Positions 8,739 through 17,902 of a DNA stretch of 64,000 nucleotides are shown piece by piece. Position numbers and translations under genes: made by a program. The first letter of the stretch is position 1. Each line of letters opens with the position of its first letter. A model generated the notes under the pieces. That model worked only from the letters and a program-made list of their open reading frames with translations. It was not told the DNA's origin and made no database searches. The DNA is from an uncultured Flavobacteriaceae bacterium (GTDB taxonomy: Bacteria; Bacteroidota; Bacteroidia; Flavobacteriales; Flavobacteriaceae): the NCBI GenBank assembly GCA_947500525.1, contig CANMSH010000008.1, positions 120,416-184,415 on the forward strand, read 5' to 3'.

Positions 8739-10705
8739 GTGACCGGTTAAAAGTAGCCTTAATTGGAAACCCGAATACAGGGAAAACATCACTATTTAAT
8801 ATCCTTACGGGACTCAATCAAAAAGTGGGTAACTATCCTGGAATTACTGTTGATAAAAAAGTAGGTACCACCAAATTGTCAGCAAAAGTAAAGGCAGATG
8901 TAATTGATTTACCAGGTTCGTATAGTTTAAATCCAAGTTCCTTAGATGAAGATATAGCAGTAAAAGTGCTTTCTGATAAACAGAATGCTAATTACCCGAA
9001 TGTCGTAGTTGTAGTGGCTGATGTTGAAAATTTAAAGCGTAATTTATTACTCTATACCCAAGTGAAGGATTTAGGAATACCTACGATTCTTGCCATTAAT
9101 ATGGAAGATCAAATGAAGGCAAGAGGTATTACTATAGACACTGAAACATTAGAAAAAGATTTAGAAACTAAAATTGCTCTAATAAGTTCAAAACGTAACA
9201 AAGGAATTTATAAATTAAAGGAACTTATTTTAAACTATCAGCAACTTTCTTTAGAACCCTGTTTCAAATCGTTTGAAAGTTTACTTGATAAAAGAGATGA
9301 TCAGGCGAAGCAGCAAAAACATAGAGAAACAATCAAGAGATATCAGTTTCTTACCTCAGTGTTGAATAAATCGTATGGTATAGACAAAAGTCAAGTAAAA
9401 GACCTCAGAAGTAGATTAGATGCTGTACTTACACATCATATCGCTGGGTATATTATTTTCTTCGCTATTTTATTTTTTATTTTTCAAGGTTTATTTTCTT
9501 GGACCGAAGGTCCTATGGATTTTATTGATGCTTCTTTCGCTTCCCTGAGTGAATGGATTAAGAACATCTTACCAGATGGCGCTTTTACGAATTTGTTGGC
9601 CGAAGGTGTGATTCCGGGTATCGGTGGAGTTGTTATTTTTATTCCACAAATCGCTTTTTTGTTTCTTTTTCTATCCGTATTAGAAGAAAGTGGTTATATG
9701 AGTCGCGTGGTATTTTTAATGGATAGAGTAATGAAAAAATACGGACTGAGCGGTAAAAGTGTAGTGCCACTAATTTCAGGTACGGCTTGCGCGATTCCGG
9801 CGATAATGGCGGCAAGAAATATTGAAAGTTGGAAAGAACGTTTGATAACTATTTTAGTGACTCCATTTACTACATGCTCTGCAAGAATACCAGTATACGC
9901 TATCATTATTAGTTTAGTGATTCCGAATGAAAGTGTCTTGGGCGGGCTTATAAATTTGCAAGGTTTGACCTTGATGTTATTATATCTACTGGGTTTTGCC
10001 ACAGCGATATTTGCAGCTTATATATTAGACAAAGTATTAAAAATACAGTCAAAATCGTATTTCGTAATTGAAATGCCAGATTATAAATTACCCTTGTTAA
10101 AGAATGTATTTTATCATGTAGTGGAAAAAACAAAAGCATTCGTTTTTGAAGCAGGTAAAATCATTTTAGCTATTTCAATATTGTTATGGGTTTTGGCATC
10201 TTATGGACCAGGAGAAGGTTTTAATAATGCCGAAGAAATTGTAAAAAAGGAATATGCAGAATTACCTTCTGATGAATTGCAAACAAAGATAGCGTCTTAT
10301 AAATTGGAAAATTCTTATATCGGAATATTAGGTAAAAGTATAGAACCTATAATACGTCCATTAGGCTACGATTGGAAAATTGGAATTGCCTTAATTACCT
10401 CTTTTGCAGCAAGAGAAGTATTTGTGGGTACCTTGGCTACCATTTATAGTGTTGGATCTGAGGAAGAAATATCTATCAAAAATAAGATGAAGAAAGAGGT
10501 ACATCCCACAACAATGAAACCTGTCTATAATTTCGCTTCGGGTATTTCTTTACTACTCTTTTATGCATTTGCTATGCAATGTATGAGTACCGTTGCTATT
10601 GTAAAACGTGAAACGAACAGTTGGAAATGGCCAATGATACAATTGGTTGGAATGACTATCTTTGCTTATGTTTCGGCGTTAGCAGCTTTTCAATTTTTAA
10701 AATAG
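8735..10705 (+). CDS. feoB: Ferrous iron transport protein B
   Basis: The 656-residue inner-membrane transporter has an N-terminal G domain: GNPNTGKTSLF (G1, about residues 10-20), GNYPGITVDKK (G2), DLPGSYSL (G3) and NMEDQ in place of the usual NxxD G4. Two Gate/Nucleoside-recognition membrane halves follow, with conserved SGTACAIPAIMAARN and TPFTTCSARIPVY. It imports Fe2+ across the inner membrane. A Cys-rich peptide gene follows after 1 base. Operator copy 3 upstream of the operon suggests iron repression. Confidence 0.96.
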   Translation: MSDRLKVALIGNPNTGKTSLFNILTGLNQKVGNYPGITVDKKVGTTKLSAKVKADVIDLPGSYSLNPSSLDEDIAVKVLSDKQNANYPNVVVVVADVENLKRNLLLYTQVKDLGIPTILAINMEDQMKARGITIDTETLEKDLETKIALISSKRNKGIYKLKELILNYQQLSLEPCFKSFESLLDKRDDQAKQQKHRETIKRYQFLTSVLNKSYGIDKSQVKDLRSRLDAVLTHHIAGYIIFFAILFFIFQGLFSWTEGPMDFIDASFASLSEWIKNILPDGAFTNLLAEGVIPGIGGVVIFIPQIAFLFLFLSVLEESGYMSRVVFLMDRVMKKYGLSGKSVVPLISGTACAIPAIMAARNIESWKERLITILVTPFTTCSARIPVYAIIISLVIPNESVLGGLINLQGLTLMLLYLLGFATAIFAAYILDKVLKIQSKSYFVIEMPDYKLPLLKNVFYHVVEKTKAFVFEAGKIILAISILLWVLASYGPGEGFNNAEEIVKKEYAELPSDELQTKIASYKLENSYIGILGKSIEPIIRPLGYDWKIGIALITSFAAREVFVGTLATIYSVGSEEEISIKNKMKKEVHPTTMKPVYNFASGISLLLFYAFAMQCMSTVAIVKRETNSWKWPMIQLVGMTIFAYVSALAAFQFLK

Positions 10706-10706
10706 T

Positions 10707-10832
10707 ATGGAGATTATTCAAAATATATTGGTCGGTGTAGCTTCTGTTTTTGCTGTTTGGCTCTTGTATACGAAGTTTTTTAAAAAGCAAAAAAAGGCCA
10801 AAAGTTGTGGTCATGATAACTGCGGTTGTTAG
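10707..10832 (+). CDS. FeoB-associated Cys-rich membrane protein
   Basis: This 41-residue ORF starts one base after the feoB stop. It has a single N-terminal membrane helix (QNILVGVASVFAVWLLYTKF), a Lys-rich stretch and a Cys-rich tail, KSCGHDNCGC. This matches the small FeoB-associated peptides found behind feoB in many bacteria. A role in iron handling at the FeoB mouth is assumed for the family but not proven. Confidence 0.82.
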   Translation: MEIIQNILVGVASVFAVWLLYTKFFKKQKKAKSCGHDNCGC

Positions 10833-10870
10833 TTTTACATTTTTAACACATTTCTTCCTTTTTAAATTAG

Positions 10871-10878
10871 TATATTTG
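10871..10878 (+). promoter_or_regulatory. Promoter -7 box of guaB
   Basis: TATATTTG matches TAnnTTTG. The predicted start point lies near 10884, inside the palindrome that precedes the ATG at 10904. Confidence 0.65.
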
Positions 10879-10881
10879 TTC

Positions 10882-10900
10882 GCAATTAAATTTTAATTGC
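10882..10900. promoter_or_regulatory. Perfect 19-base palindrome in the guaB leader
   Basis: GCAATTAAATTTTAATTGC is perfectly symmetric about one base. It lies between the promoter box and the start codon, which is 3 bases further on. It could be an operator for a purine-responsive regulator or a hairpin over the ribosome entry site. It lacks a T-tail and so is not a terminator. Confidence 0.5.
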
Positions 10901-10903
10901 AAA

Positions 10904-12379
10904 ATGATAGCTCACAATTCAAAATTCGTAGGTGAAGGATTAACATACGATGACGTTTTATTAGTTCCTGCCTTTTCTGAAGTACTTCCCCGAGAAGTAA
11001 GTATTCAAACAAAATTCACAAAAAATATTACCATTAATGTTCCTATAGTTTCGGCAGCTATGGATACCGTTACTGAATCTGCAATGGCGATCGCTATGGC
11101 ACGTGAAGGTGGCATTGGAGTTTTGCATAAAAATATGAGCATCGAACAACAGGCTCAAGAAGTGAGAAGAGTAAAACGTGCAGAATCTGGTATGATTATA
11201 GATCCTGTTACGCTGCCGCTTACAGCTAAAGTTATTGATGCCAAACAATTAATGAAAGAACATAGTATTGGAGGTATTCCTATTGTGGATGACAATGGTA
11301 CGTTAAAAGGAATTGTTACCAATCGTGATTTGCGTTTTGAACATAAAAATGATAGAGCTATTGTAGAAGTTATGACTAGTGATAATTTGGTTACTTCGGC
11401 GGTTGGTACTTCTTTAAAAGATGCTGAAGCTATCTTACAAGAAAACAAGATCGAAAAGCTTTTAATAGTAGATGATGACTATAAACTTTCGGGCTTGATT
11501 ACTTTTAGAGATATTACAAAAGTTACGCAAAAACCTATTGCTAATAAAGATAGTTATGGACGACTGCGTGTTGCAGCGGCACTTGGTGTAACACCTGATG
11601 TTGTTGAGAGAGCTGATGCCTTGGTAAAGGCTGGTGTTGATGCTGTTATTATTGATACCGCTCATGGTCATACAAAAGGTGTGGTTGAGGTGCTGAAATC
11701 GGTGAAGAAAGAATTTCCTGAATTAGAAGTTGTGGTAGGTAATATTGCAACGCCTGAAGCTGCTAAATACTTGGTAGAAGCAGGAGCTGATGCTATAAAA
11801 GTAGGTATTGGTCCTGGGTCTATATGCACAACACGTGTTGTTGCAGGGGTGGGTTTTCCACAATTTTCAGCAGTATTAGAAGTGGCGCAAGCTATTAAGG
11901 GAAGTGGTGTGCCGGTAATTGCAGATGGTGGTATTAGATATACCGGAGATATTCCTAAAGCCATTGCGGCTGGTGCAGATACGGTGATGTTAGGGTCTTT
12001 ACTTGCGGGTACAAAAGAATCTCCTGGAGAAACGATTATTTATGAAGGAAGAAAGTTCAAGTCCTACAGAGGCATGGGATCGGTAGAAGCAATGAAACAA
12101 GGCTCTAAAGATCGTTACTTTCAAGATGTTGAAGATGATATTAAAAAATTAGTACCTGAAGGAATTGTGGGAAGGGTACCTTATAAGGGAGAACTTTATG
12201 AAAGTATTCATCAATTTATTGGAGGTTTACGGGCCGGAATGGGGTATTGTGGATCAAAAGATATCGAAACTCTAAAAGAAACAGGAAAATTTGTGAAAAT
12301 TACAGCGTCAGGTATTCACGAAAGTCACCCGCATGATGTGATGATTACGAAAGAATCACCAAACTATTCTAGAAGATAA
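10904..12379 (+). CDS. guaB: Inosine-5'-monophosphate dehydrogenase
   Basis: The 491-residue enzyme oxidises IMP to XMP with NAD+, the committed step of GMP synthesis. The barrel begins with [16 protein letters not shown]. Two CBS domains occupy about residues 95-200. The catalytic loop GPGSICTTR with its active-site Cys lies near 305, and the flap [11 protein letters not shown] near 415. Length is normal. It is a single-gene unit with its own promoter and a perfect palindrome just before the ATG. It faces the acetamidase gene tail to tail. Confidence 0.97.
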   Translation: MIAHNSKFVGEGLTYDDVLLVPAFSEVLPREVSIQTKFTKNITINVPIVSAAMDTVTESAMAIAMAREGGIGVLHKNMSIEQQAQEVRRVKRAESGMIIDPVTLPLTAKVIDAKQLMKEHSIGGIPIVDDNGTLKGIVTNRDLRFEHKNDRAIVEVMTSDNLVTSAVGTSLKDAEAILQENKIEKLLIVDDDYKLSGLITFRDITKVTQKPIANKDSYGRLRVAAALGVTPDVVERADALVKAGVDAVIIDTAHGHTKGVVEVLKSVKKEFPELEVVVGNIATPEAAKYLVEAGADAIKVGIGPGSICTTRVVAGVGFPQFSAVLEVAQAIKGSGVPVIADGGIRYTGDIPKAIAAGADTVMLGSLLAGTKESPGETIIYEGRKFKSYRGMGSVEAMKQGSKDRYFQDVEDDIKKLVPEGIVGRVPYKGELYESIHQFIGGLRAGMGYCGSKDIETLKETGKFVKITASGIHESHPHDVMITKESPNYSRR

Positions 12380-12418
12380 AAGAGACGCTGTTGTTTTAGG
12401 TGTTTTTTGTTTGAAAAA

Positions 12419-13444
12419 TTATTTTTTACCAAGAACATCTTTAGACATATGCATACTAACAAGCATATGGGGTACGTCTACAGTTTCTGCAATTTTAAGA
12501 TCTCCAGCAAGTGAGCACAACGCATATGCTTCGAGTTCAGAAAGATCATGTTCGCTCATTAAGTACTGAACCATATATAACGTTGCTTTTTTCGCGGCTT
12601 GATCAATGGTCTTCCCAAACCCCGTGGTTGCATAGTAAGTATCGGTTTCATATTGAGGTTCACTTATTCGTTTGTTCTTAAGTATTTCCAATTGATATAT
12701 AAATCGCATGGGTGCTTCTATGGCTGTGCCACAAACTTCGCCTAAACCTTGTGCGGCATGTGCATCTCCAATAGAAAAGAGGGCTCCTTCAACAAAAACA
12801 GGAAAGTAGACAATAGTACCTTCAACTAGATTTGGATCATCCATATTTCCTCCGTTTGCCCGTGGTGGAATAGTAGACAGCATTTCTCCAGTTTCGGGAG
12901 CAACTCCCATAACCCCTGGAAAAGGATTTAAAGGAATCTTAATATTCTCGTTAAAGTCAACATATTTTTTATCTTTTCCTAAAGTATACGTTTTTAGATA
13001 TTTACCTTTAATTGTGTCTGCTAGAAAGCTGAATCCAGGTAAAATTGCATTCCAACCCCAATCACCTAATTCAATTTTATGTAAGGTTACTTTTAGTACA
13101 TCTCCAGGTTTGGCTTCTTCAATATAAACGGGACCAGTGAGTGGATGAATTGGATCAAATTTTAACGAATCTAAAGCTGAAACATCCGAATCAATAGAAA
13201 GTTGCGCATCACTAGCATCTTCGGTATATGCTTCAATAATAGCTCCAGATTTTACCGTTAATACGGGCGGAATTAAACTACTAAATTTATTATGAGTTTG
13301 ATCCTTAGTAAGAGTATAATCGGGTGTAATCGTATTATTAAGAATTTTGGTAGAAGTTTCCTCTTGTTTTTCATTACATGAAAGAATACAAAAAGAAAGA
13401 ATTATGCACAATTTATAGTTGGTTCTCAAGTGTGAAAGTGACAT
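12419..13444 (-). CDS. Acetamidase/formamidase family protein, lipoprotein
   Basis: The 341-residue product has a hydrophobic signal with lipobox CILSC, so it is probably lipid-anchored. The body matches the acetamidase/formamidase family: AKPGDVLKVTLHKIELGDWGWNAI, GVMGVAPETGE, PPRANGGNMD and a long GDAHAAQGLGEVCGTAIEA. The family hydrolyses short amides to ammonia and an acid. Many Bacteroidetes members are exported, as here. It stands alone on the minus strand, 84 bases from the divergent cinA. Substrate not predictable. Confidence 0.9.
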   Translation of the reverse strand: MSLSHLRTNYKLCIILSFCILSCNEKQEETSTKILNNTITPDYTLTKDQTHNKFSSLIPPVLTVKSGAIIEAYTEDASDAQLSIDSDVSALDSLKFDPIHPLTGPVYIEEAKPGDVLKVTLHKIELGDWGWNAILPGFSFLADTIKGKYLKTYTLGKDKKYVDFNENIKIPLNPFPGVMGVAPETGEMLSTIPPRANGGNMDDPNLVEGTIVYFPVFVEGALFSIGDAHAAQGLGEVCGTAIEAPMRFIYQLEILKNKRISEPQYETDTYYATTGFGKTIDQAAKKATLYMVQYLMSEHDLSELEAYALCSLAGDLKIAETVDVPHMLVSMHMSKDVLGKK

Positions 13445-13501
13445 ATTTAGATTAATTAACTATTAAACTTCTTAAAAGTACTAAAATTTATCTATTAGTA
13501 A

Positions 13502-13509
13502 TATCTTTG
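13502..13509 (+). promoter_or_regulatory. Promoter -7 box of cinA
   Basis: TATCTTTG fits TAnnTTTG and lies 19 bases before the TTG start at 13529, giving a short leader. Confidence 0.6.
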
Positions 13510-13528
13510 AAGGTTAAAACGAAATTCA

Positions 13529-14779
13529 TTGAACGCAGAAATAATTACCATTGGCGATGAAATCCTTATCGGACAGATAGTAGATACTAACTCGGCTTTT
13601 ATTGGAAAAGAATTGAATAAAATAGGTGTTTCAGTTTATCAAATTACCTCTGTTCAGGATGACAAAACACACATCTTGAAAGCGATTGAAGAAGCAGAAC
13701 ACAATGTAGATATTATTATACTCACAGGAGGGTTAGGGCCAACCAAGGATGATATTACCAAGCATACTATTGCCGAATATTTTGATGATTATTTAGTTCA
13801 AAATGACATAGTGTTAAAACATATTGAGCACTTGTTTGCAAAATATATTTCGACGCCTATTTCTGATATGAACCGTCAACAAGCCCTTGTGCCATCTAAA
13901 GCAAGGGTATTGACGAATCGATTTGGTACCGCGCCAGGAATCTTACTGGAGAAGAATAATAAAACGTTTATTTCATTACCAGGTGTGCCTTATGAAATGA
14001 AGGCGTTAATTACCCATGAAGTACTACCCAAACTTCAAAAAAAGTATAATTGTCCGTATATTATTCATAAAACGATATTGACTTATGGATTGGGAGAAAG
14101 TGCCATAGCTAGTAGGATTGAGGCATTTGAAGATAGTTTGCCAGATGAAGTGAAGTTGGCCTATTTACCAAATTTAGGAAAAGTTAGATTGCGTTTATCT
14201 GGTAAGAGTTTTGACAAGGATAAATTAGAATCAGAGATAGAACGTTTGTCGAATGAGTTGATTTCATATGTAGATGATATTTTTGTTGGTTTTGAAGGTG
14301 AAAATTCTTTAGAGTCTTTGATCGGAAATTTATTGATTTCCAAGAACAGTACCTTAGCGATTGCAGAAAGCTGTACAGGAGGGAATATTTCGAAAATAAT
14401 TACCTCGGTCCCTGGCGCCTCAAGATATTTTGTGGGTTCAGTTGTGAGTTATTCTGAACAGGTTAAAGTTCGTTCTTTGGGCGTTCCTGAGGCGTTAATT
14501 AGAACACATAGTGTGGTGAGCGCCGAGGTTGCTCAAAGCATGGCAGAAGGCATACAAAAAGAGTATAATTCAGATTATGCGATAGGAGTAACGGGTAATG
14601 CGGGCCCCACAAAGGATAAAACAGATGCATCCGTAGGACAAGTTTATATTGCAATAGCGACTCCAGAAACTATTTTTATCGAGAATTTTAACTTTGGGCA
14701 ACCGCGAGAAAAAGTAATACAAAGAGCATCAGTAAAGGCCTTAGAATTACTCAAAAGTAGTATTTTAAAAAAGTCTTAA
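13529..14779 (+). CDS. cinA: CinA family protein (competence/damage-inducible; NMN amidohydrolase)
   Basis: The 416-residue two-domain protein has an N-terminal MoaB/CinA-like COG1058 domain (AEIITIGDEILIGQIVDTNS, TGGLGPTKDDITK) and a C-terminal NMN deamidase domain (AIAESCTGGNISKIITSVPG, GVTGNAGPTKDKTDASVGQV). In known homologues this recycles nicotinamide mononucleotide and may cleanse the NAD pool. The start is TTG: the family N-terminus begins directly before AEIIT and no in-frame ATG lies nearby. The next gene, rpmB, has its own promoter. Confidence 0.94.
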   Translation: MNAEIITIGDEILIGQIVDTNSAFIGKELNKIGVSVYQITSVQDDKTHILKAIEEAEHNVDIIILTGGLGPTKDDITKHTIAEYFDDYLVQNDIVLKHIEHLFAKYISTPISDMNRQQALVPSKARVLTNRFGTAPGILLEKNNKTFISLPGVPYEMKALITHEVLPKLQKKYNCPYIIHKTILTYGLGESAIASRIEAFEDSLPDEVKLAYLPNLGKVRLRLSGKSFDKDKLESEIERLSNELISYVDDIFVGFEGENSLESLIGNLLISKNSTLAIAESCTGGNISKIITSVPGASRYFVGSVVSYSEQVKVRSLGVPEALIRTHSVVSAEVAQSMAEGIQKEYNSDYAIGVTGNAGPTKDKTDASVGQVYIAIATPETIFIENFNFGQPREKVIQRASVKALELLKSSILKKS

Positions 14780-14786
14780 AATAAGT

Positions 14787-14817
14787 TTGCAGTTTCTTTA
14801 AAAAGTTCTTATTTTTG
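14787..14817 (+). promoter_or_regulatory. Promoter of the rpmB-rpmG operon
   Basis: TTG at 14787-14789, a 20-base spacer and TATTTTTG at 14810-14817 reproduce both parts of the Bacteroidetes promoter. The start codon is 37 bases further on. Confidence 0.72.
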
Positions 14818-14854
14818 CACCTCGTTTTGAAACAACAATTTTAAAGTTAAAGAA

Positions 14855-15094
14855 ATGTCAAGAGTTTGTGAGTTAACAGGAAAGAAAGCAATGGTAGGAA
14901 ACAACGTTTCTCACGCCATGAATAAAACGAAAAGAAAATTCGACGCTAATTTAATGAAGAAGCGTTTTTATCTTCCTGAAGAGGATAAATGGATTACTTT
15001 AAAAGTTTCCGCTTCAGCGTTAAAAAACATCAATAAAAAAGGAATCTCTGCTGTTATTAAAGAAGCAAGAGCAAAAGGATTCTTGAAAAAATAA
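14855..15094 (+). CDS. rpmB: 50S ribosomal protein bL28
   Basis: The 79-residue basic protein begins MSRVCELTGKKAMVGNNVSH, diagnostic of L28. It continues with KTKRKFDANLMKKRF and ends in a Lys-rich tail. Length is typical. First gene of a three-gene ribosomal operon with rpmG 6 bases downstream. Confidence 0.98.
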   Translation: MSRVCELTGKKAMVGNNVSHAMNKTKRKFDANLMKKRFYLPEEDKWITLKVSASALKNINKKGISAVIKEARAKGFLKK

Positions 15095-15100
15095 TTAGAA

Positions 15101-15283
15101 ATGGCAAAGAAAGGTAACAGAATTCAGGTTATTTTAGAATGTACAGAGCACAAAAACAGTGGTCAGCCAGGTACTTCTAGGTATATTACTACGAAGAGTA
15201 AGAAAAATACTCCAGATAGAATGGAATTGAAGAAATTCAATCCTATCTTAAAGAAAATGACAATTCACAAAGAAATTAAATAA
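15101..15283 (+). CDS. rpmG: 50S ribosomal protein bL33
   Basis: The 60-residue protein [18 protein letters not shown]... contains [24 protein letters not shown], the L33 signature. It lacks the four zinc-binding Cys of the C+ form and has one Cys in ILECTEH, so it is a C- type paralogue. It lies between rpmB and a DUF4295 gene. Confidence 0.98.
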   Translation: MAKKGNRIQVILECTEHKNSGQPGTSRYITTKSKKNTPDRMELKKFNPILKKMTIHKEIK

Positions 15284-15332
15284 TTTAGTCGTTTTCATTT
15301 AGATGAAAATGTCAAATACAAATAGTTGAGAT

Positions 15333-15482
15333 ATGGCAAAGAAAGCAGTAGCATCGTTACAAACAGGTTCTAAAAGATTAGCGAAAGCGATCAAAATGGT
15401 AAAGTCTCCAAAAACTGGAGCCTATATCTTTGTAGAAAGTATTATGGATCCTTCAAAAGTAAACGATTTTTTTAATAAATAA
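15333..15482 (+). CDS. DUF4295 family small ribosomal protein (bL38 type)
   Basis: The 49-residue basic ORF begins MAKKAVASLQTGSKRLAKAI and ends DPSKVNDFFNK. It is the Bacteroidetes-specific DUF4295 protein that regularly follows rpmG. From memory, such a protein was seen in the Flavobacterium ribosome structure and named bL38; the match to that name is moderately sure. It is the last gene before a strong terminator. Confidence 0.88.
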   Translation: MAKKAVASLQTGSKRLAKAIKMVKSPKTGAYIFVESIMDPSKVNDFFNK

Positions 15483-15506
15483 TCGTTTACCATAAATAGT
15501 ACAGAG

Positions 15507-15540
15507 GCTACTTTCATTTGATGAAAGTAGCTTTTCTTTT
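15507..15540 (+). terminator. Terminator of the rpmB-rpmG-bL38 operon
   Basis: The perfect 11-base stem GCTACTTTCAT / ATGAAAGTAGC with a 3-base loop is followed by a T-rich tail that runs into the ftsY promoter. Confidence 0.88.
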
Positions 15541-15541
15541 T

Positions 15542-15549
15542 TATATTTG
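15542..15549 (+). promoter_or_regulatory. Promoter -7 box of ftsY
   Basis: TATATTTG matches TAnnTTTG, directly after the ribosomal terminator tail and 35 bases before the ftsY ATG. Confidence 0.62.
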
Positions 15550-15584
15550 TTTCGGTTAATTTCAACATTTAGCGCAAAAATAGA

Positions 15585-16538
15585 ATGAGTTTATTTAAAA
15601 AAATATTTTCGAAAGAAAAAAAAGAAACCTTAGATAAAGGCCTAGAGAAAAGTAAAACAACTTTTTTCGGAAAATTATCAAAGGCAGTTGCCGGTAAGTC
15701 TAAAGTAGATGATGACGTTTTAGATAACTTAGAGGAAGTATTGGTTTCTTCGGATGTTGGAGTTGCAACAACACTAAAAGTAATTGATAGAATTGAATCT
15801 AGAGTTGCTAAAGATAAATACCTTGGTACAGATGAATTGAATCAAATTCTTCGCGAAGAAATTGCAGGATTGTTGTCAGAAACCAATGTTGGTAATGAAA
15901 CTGAGTTTACTATACCAGCAGATAAAAAGCCGTATGTTATTATGGTTGTTGGTGTGAACGGAGTTGGAAAAACTACAACTATCGGGAAGCTAGCTTCGCA
16001 GTTTAAGAAACAAGGTTTGAAAGTAGTCTTAGGTGCTGGTGATACTTTTAGAGCTGCAGCGATAGACCAGTTGCAAGTGTGGGCTGATAGAGTAGACGTG
16101 CCTATTGTGAAACAAAAGATGGGAAGTGATCCGGCCTCTGTAGCCTTTGATACATTGCAATCTGGTGTGCAACAAAATGCTGATGTCGTTATTATCGATA
16201 CAGCCGGGCGACTACATAATAAGGTGAATTTAATGAATGAATTATCTAAGATTAAGCGTGTGATGCAAAAAGTATCTCCAGATGCGCCGCATGATGTGTT
16301 ATTAGTACTTGATGGTTCTACAGGTCAAAATGCTTTTGAACAAGCGAAAGCGTTTACAAAGGCAACAGAAGTTACTTCTTTAGCAGTCACAAAGTTAGAT
16401 GGTACAGCAAAAGGAGGGGTTGTTATTGGAATTTCTGATCAATTTCAAATTCCTGTAAAGTATATTGGTGTTGGAGAAGGAATAGATGATCTTCAAGTCT
16501 TCAATAAAATTGAATTTGTAGATTCATTCTTTAAATAA
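15585..16538 (+). CDS. ftsY: Signal recognition particle receptor FtsY
   Basis: The 317-residue GTPase docks the SRP-ribosome complex at the membrane. The short Lys-rich N-terminus has no long acidic A domain, as is usual in Bacteroidetes. The NG domain shows GVNGVGKTTTIGKLA (about residues 126-140), GDTFRAAAIDQL, DTAGRLHNK and TKLDGTAKGG. It ends with GVGEGIDDLQVF, the conserved FtsY tail. rimO begins 5 bases after its stop. Confidence 0.97.
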   Translation: MSLFKKIFSKEKKETLDKGLEKSKTTFFGKLSKAVAGKSKVDDDVLDNLEEVLVSSDVGVATTLKVIDRIESRVAKDKYLGTDELNQILREEIAGLLSETNVGNETEFTIPADKKPYVIMVVGVNGVGKTTTIGKLASQFKKQGLKVVLGAGDTFRAAAIDQLQVWADRVDVPIVKQKMGSDPASVAFDTLQSGVQQNADVVIIDTAGRLHNKVNLMNELSKIKRVMQKVSPDAPHDVLLVLDGSTGQNAFEQAKAFTKATEVTSLAVTKLDGTAKGGVVIGISDQFQIPVKYIGVGEGIDDLQVFNKIEFVDSFFK

Positions 16539-16543
16539 ACTAA

Positions 16544-17854
16544 ATGCGTACAAAATCAACGAAACAAAATAAGATCAATGTTGTTACATTGGGATGTTCG
16601 AAAAATGTATATGATTCAGAGGTTTTATTAGGGCAGTTACAAGCCAATGGTAAAAATGTTGTTCATGAAGATGAGAATGATGAAGGTAATATTGTAGTCA
16701 TAAATACTTGTGGTTTTATTGGAAAGGCTAAAGAAGAATCTGTAAACACAATTCTTCACTATGCACATAAAAAAGAAAAGGGAGAGGTTGATAAGGTTTT
16801 TGTAACTGGATGTTTGAGTGAGCGTTATAAACCTGATTTAGAAAAGGAAATACCTGATGTAGATGCCTATTTTGGCACACATGATTTACCTAATTTATTG
16901 AAGGTCTTAGAAGCTGATTACAAGCATGAGTTGGTTGGTGAACGTCTAACAACGACTCCAAAACATTACGCGTATTTAAAGATTGCTGAAGGTTGTGATA
17001 GACCTTGTTCATTTTGTGCTATCCCTTTAATGCGAGGAAAACATGTCTCAACACCGATAGAAAATTTAGTTACAGAGGCAACCAAATTAGCAGAGAAAGG
17101 AATTAAAGAACTCATCTTAATTGCACAAGATTTAACCTATTACGGTTTAGATATATACAAAAAAAGAGCGCTCGCTGATTTATTGAAAGAATTGGTAAAA
17201 GTAGAAGGTATAGAATGGATTCGTTTACATTATGCTTTTCCAACTGGTTTTCCGTTAGATGTGCTAGAAGTGATGAAGAACGAACCTAAGGTCTGTAATT
17301 ATCTAGACATTCCTTTACAGCATATTAATACAGAGATATTAAAATCAATGCGACGCGGTACGACGTTCGAAAAAACGAATAAACTCTTGAAAGAATTTCG
17401 AGCAGCCGTTCCAAATATGGCTATTCGTACAACATTAATTGTAGGTTATCCTGGTGAAACTGTGGCCATTTTTGAAGAATTAAAAAAATGGGTGATCGAT
17501 ACACGTTTTGATCGGTTAGGTGCTTTTGCCTATTCGCATGAAGAAAATACACATGCCGCGAAACTTGTAGATGACGTTCCAGATGATGTTAAAGAACAAC
17601 GTGTTTCTGAAATAATGGAAATACAAAGTCAGATTTCTTTTGAATTAAATCAGGAAAAGGTAGGAAATACTTACAAGTGCATTTTTGATAGAAAAGAAGG
17701 GAATTACTTTTTTGGTAGAACAGAATTTGATTCTCCAGATGTTGATAATGATGTTGTTGTAGATGCTACAAAACATTATGTTCAAATAGGGCAATTTGTG
17801 AATATTAAAATTACTTCGGCAGGAGATTTCGATTTAAACGGTGAACCCGTATAA
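16544..17854 (+). CDS. rimO: Ribosomal protein S12 methylthiotransferase RimO
   Basis: The 436-residue radical SAM enzyme adds a methylthio group to Asp of ribosomal protein S12. The N-terminal UPF0004 domain (VVTLGCSKNVYDSEVLL) holds the first cluster's Cys residues. CDRPCSFC near residue 151 is the radical SAM CxxxCxxC. A C-terminal TRAM domain starts about residue 370. IPLMRGKHVSTPIENL favours RimO over MiaB. Probably cotranscribed with ftsY. Confidence 0.95.
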   Translation: MRTKSTKQNKINVVTLGCSKNVYDSEVLLGQLQANGKNVVHEDENDEGNIVVINTCGFIGKAKEESVNTILHYAHKKEKGEVDKVFVTGCLSERYKPDLEKEIPDVDAYFGTHDLPNLLKVLEADYKHELVGERLTTTPKHYAYLKIAEGCDRPCSFCAIPLMRGKHVSTPIENLVTEATKLAEKGIKELILIAQDLTYYGLDIYKKRALADLLKELVKVEGIEWIRLHYAFPTGFPLDVLEVMKNEPKVCNYLDIPLQHINTEILKSMRRGTTFEKTNKLLKEFRAAVPNMAIRTTLIVGYPGETVAIFEELKKWVIDTRFDRLGAFAYSHEENTHAAKLVDDVPDDVKEQRVSEIMEIQSQISFELNQEKVGNTYKCIFDRKEGNYFFGRTEFDSPDVDNDVVVDATKHYVQIGQFVNIKITSAGDFDLNGEPV

Positions 17855-17902
17855 ATTATTTTAAGATAAAACAGTTATCTTAGCTAAAAACATAAATACG
17901 TA

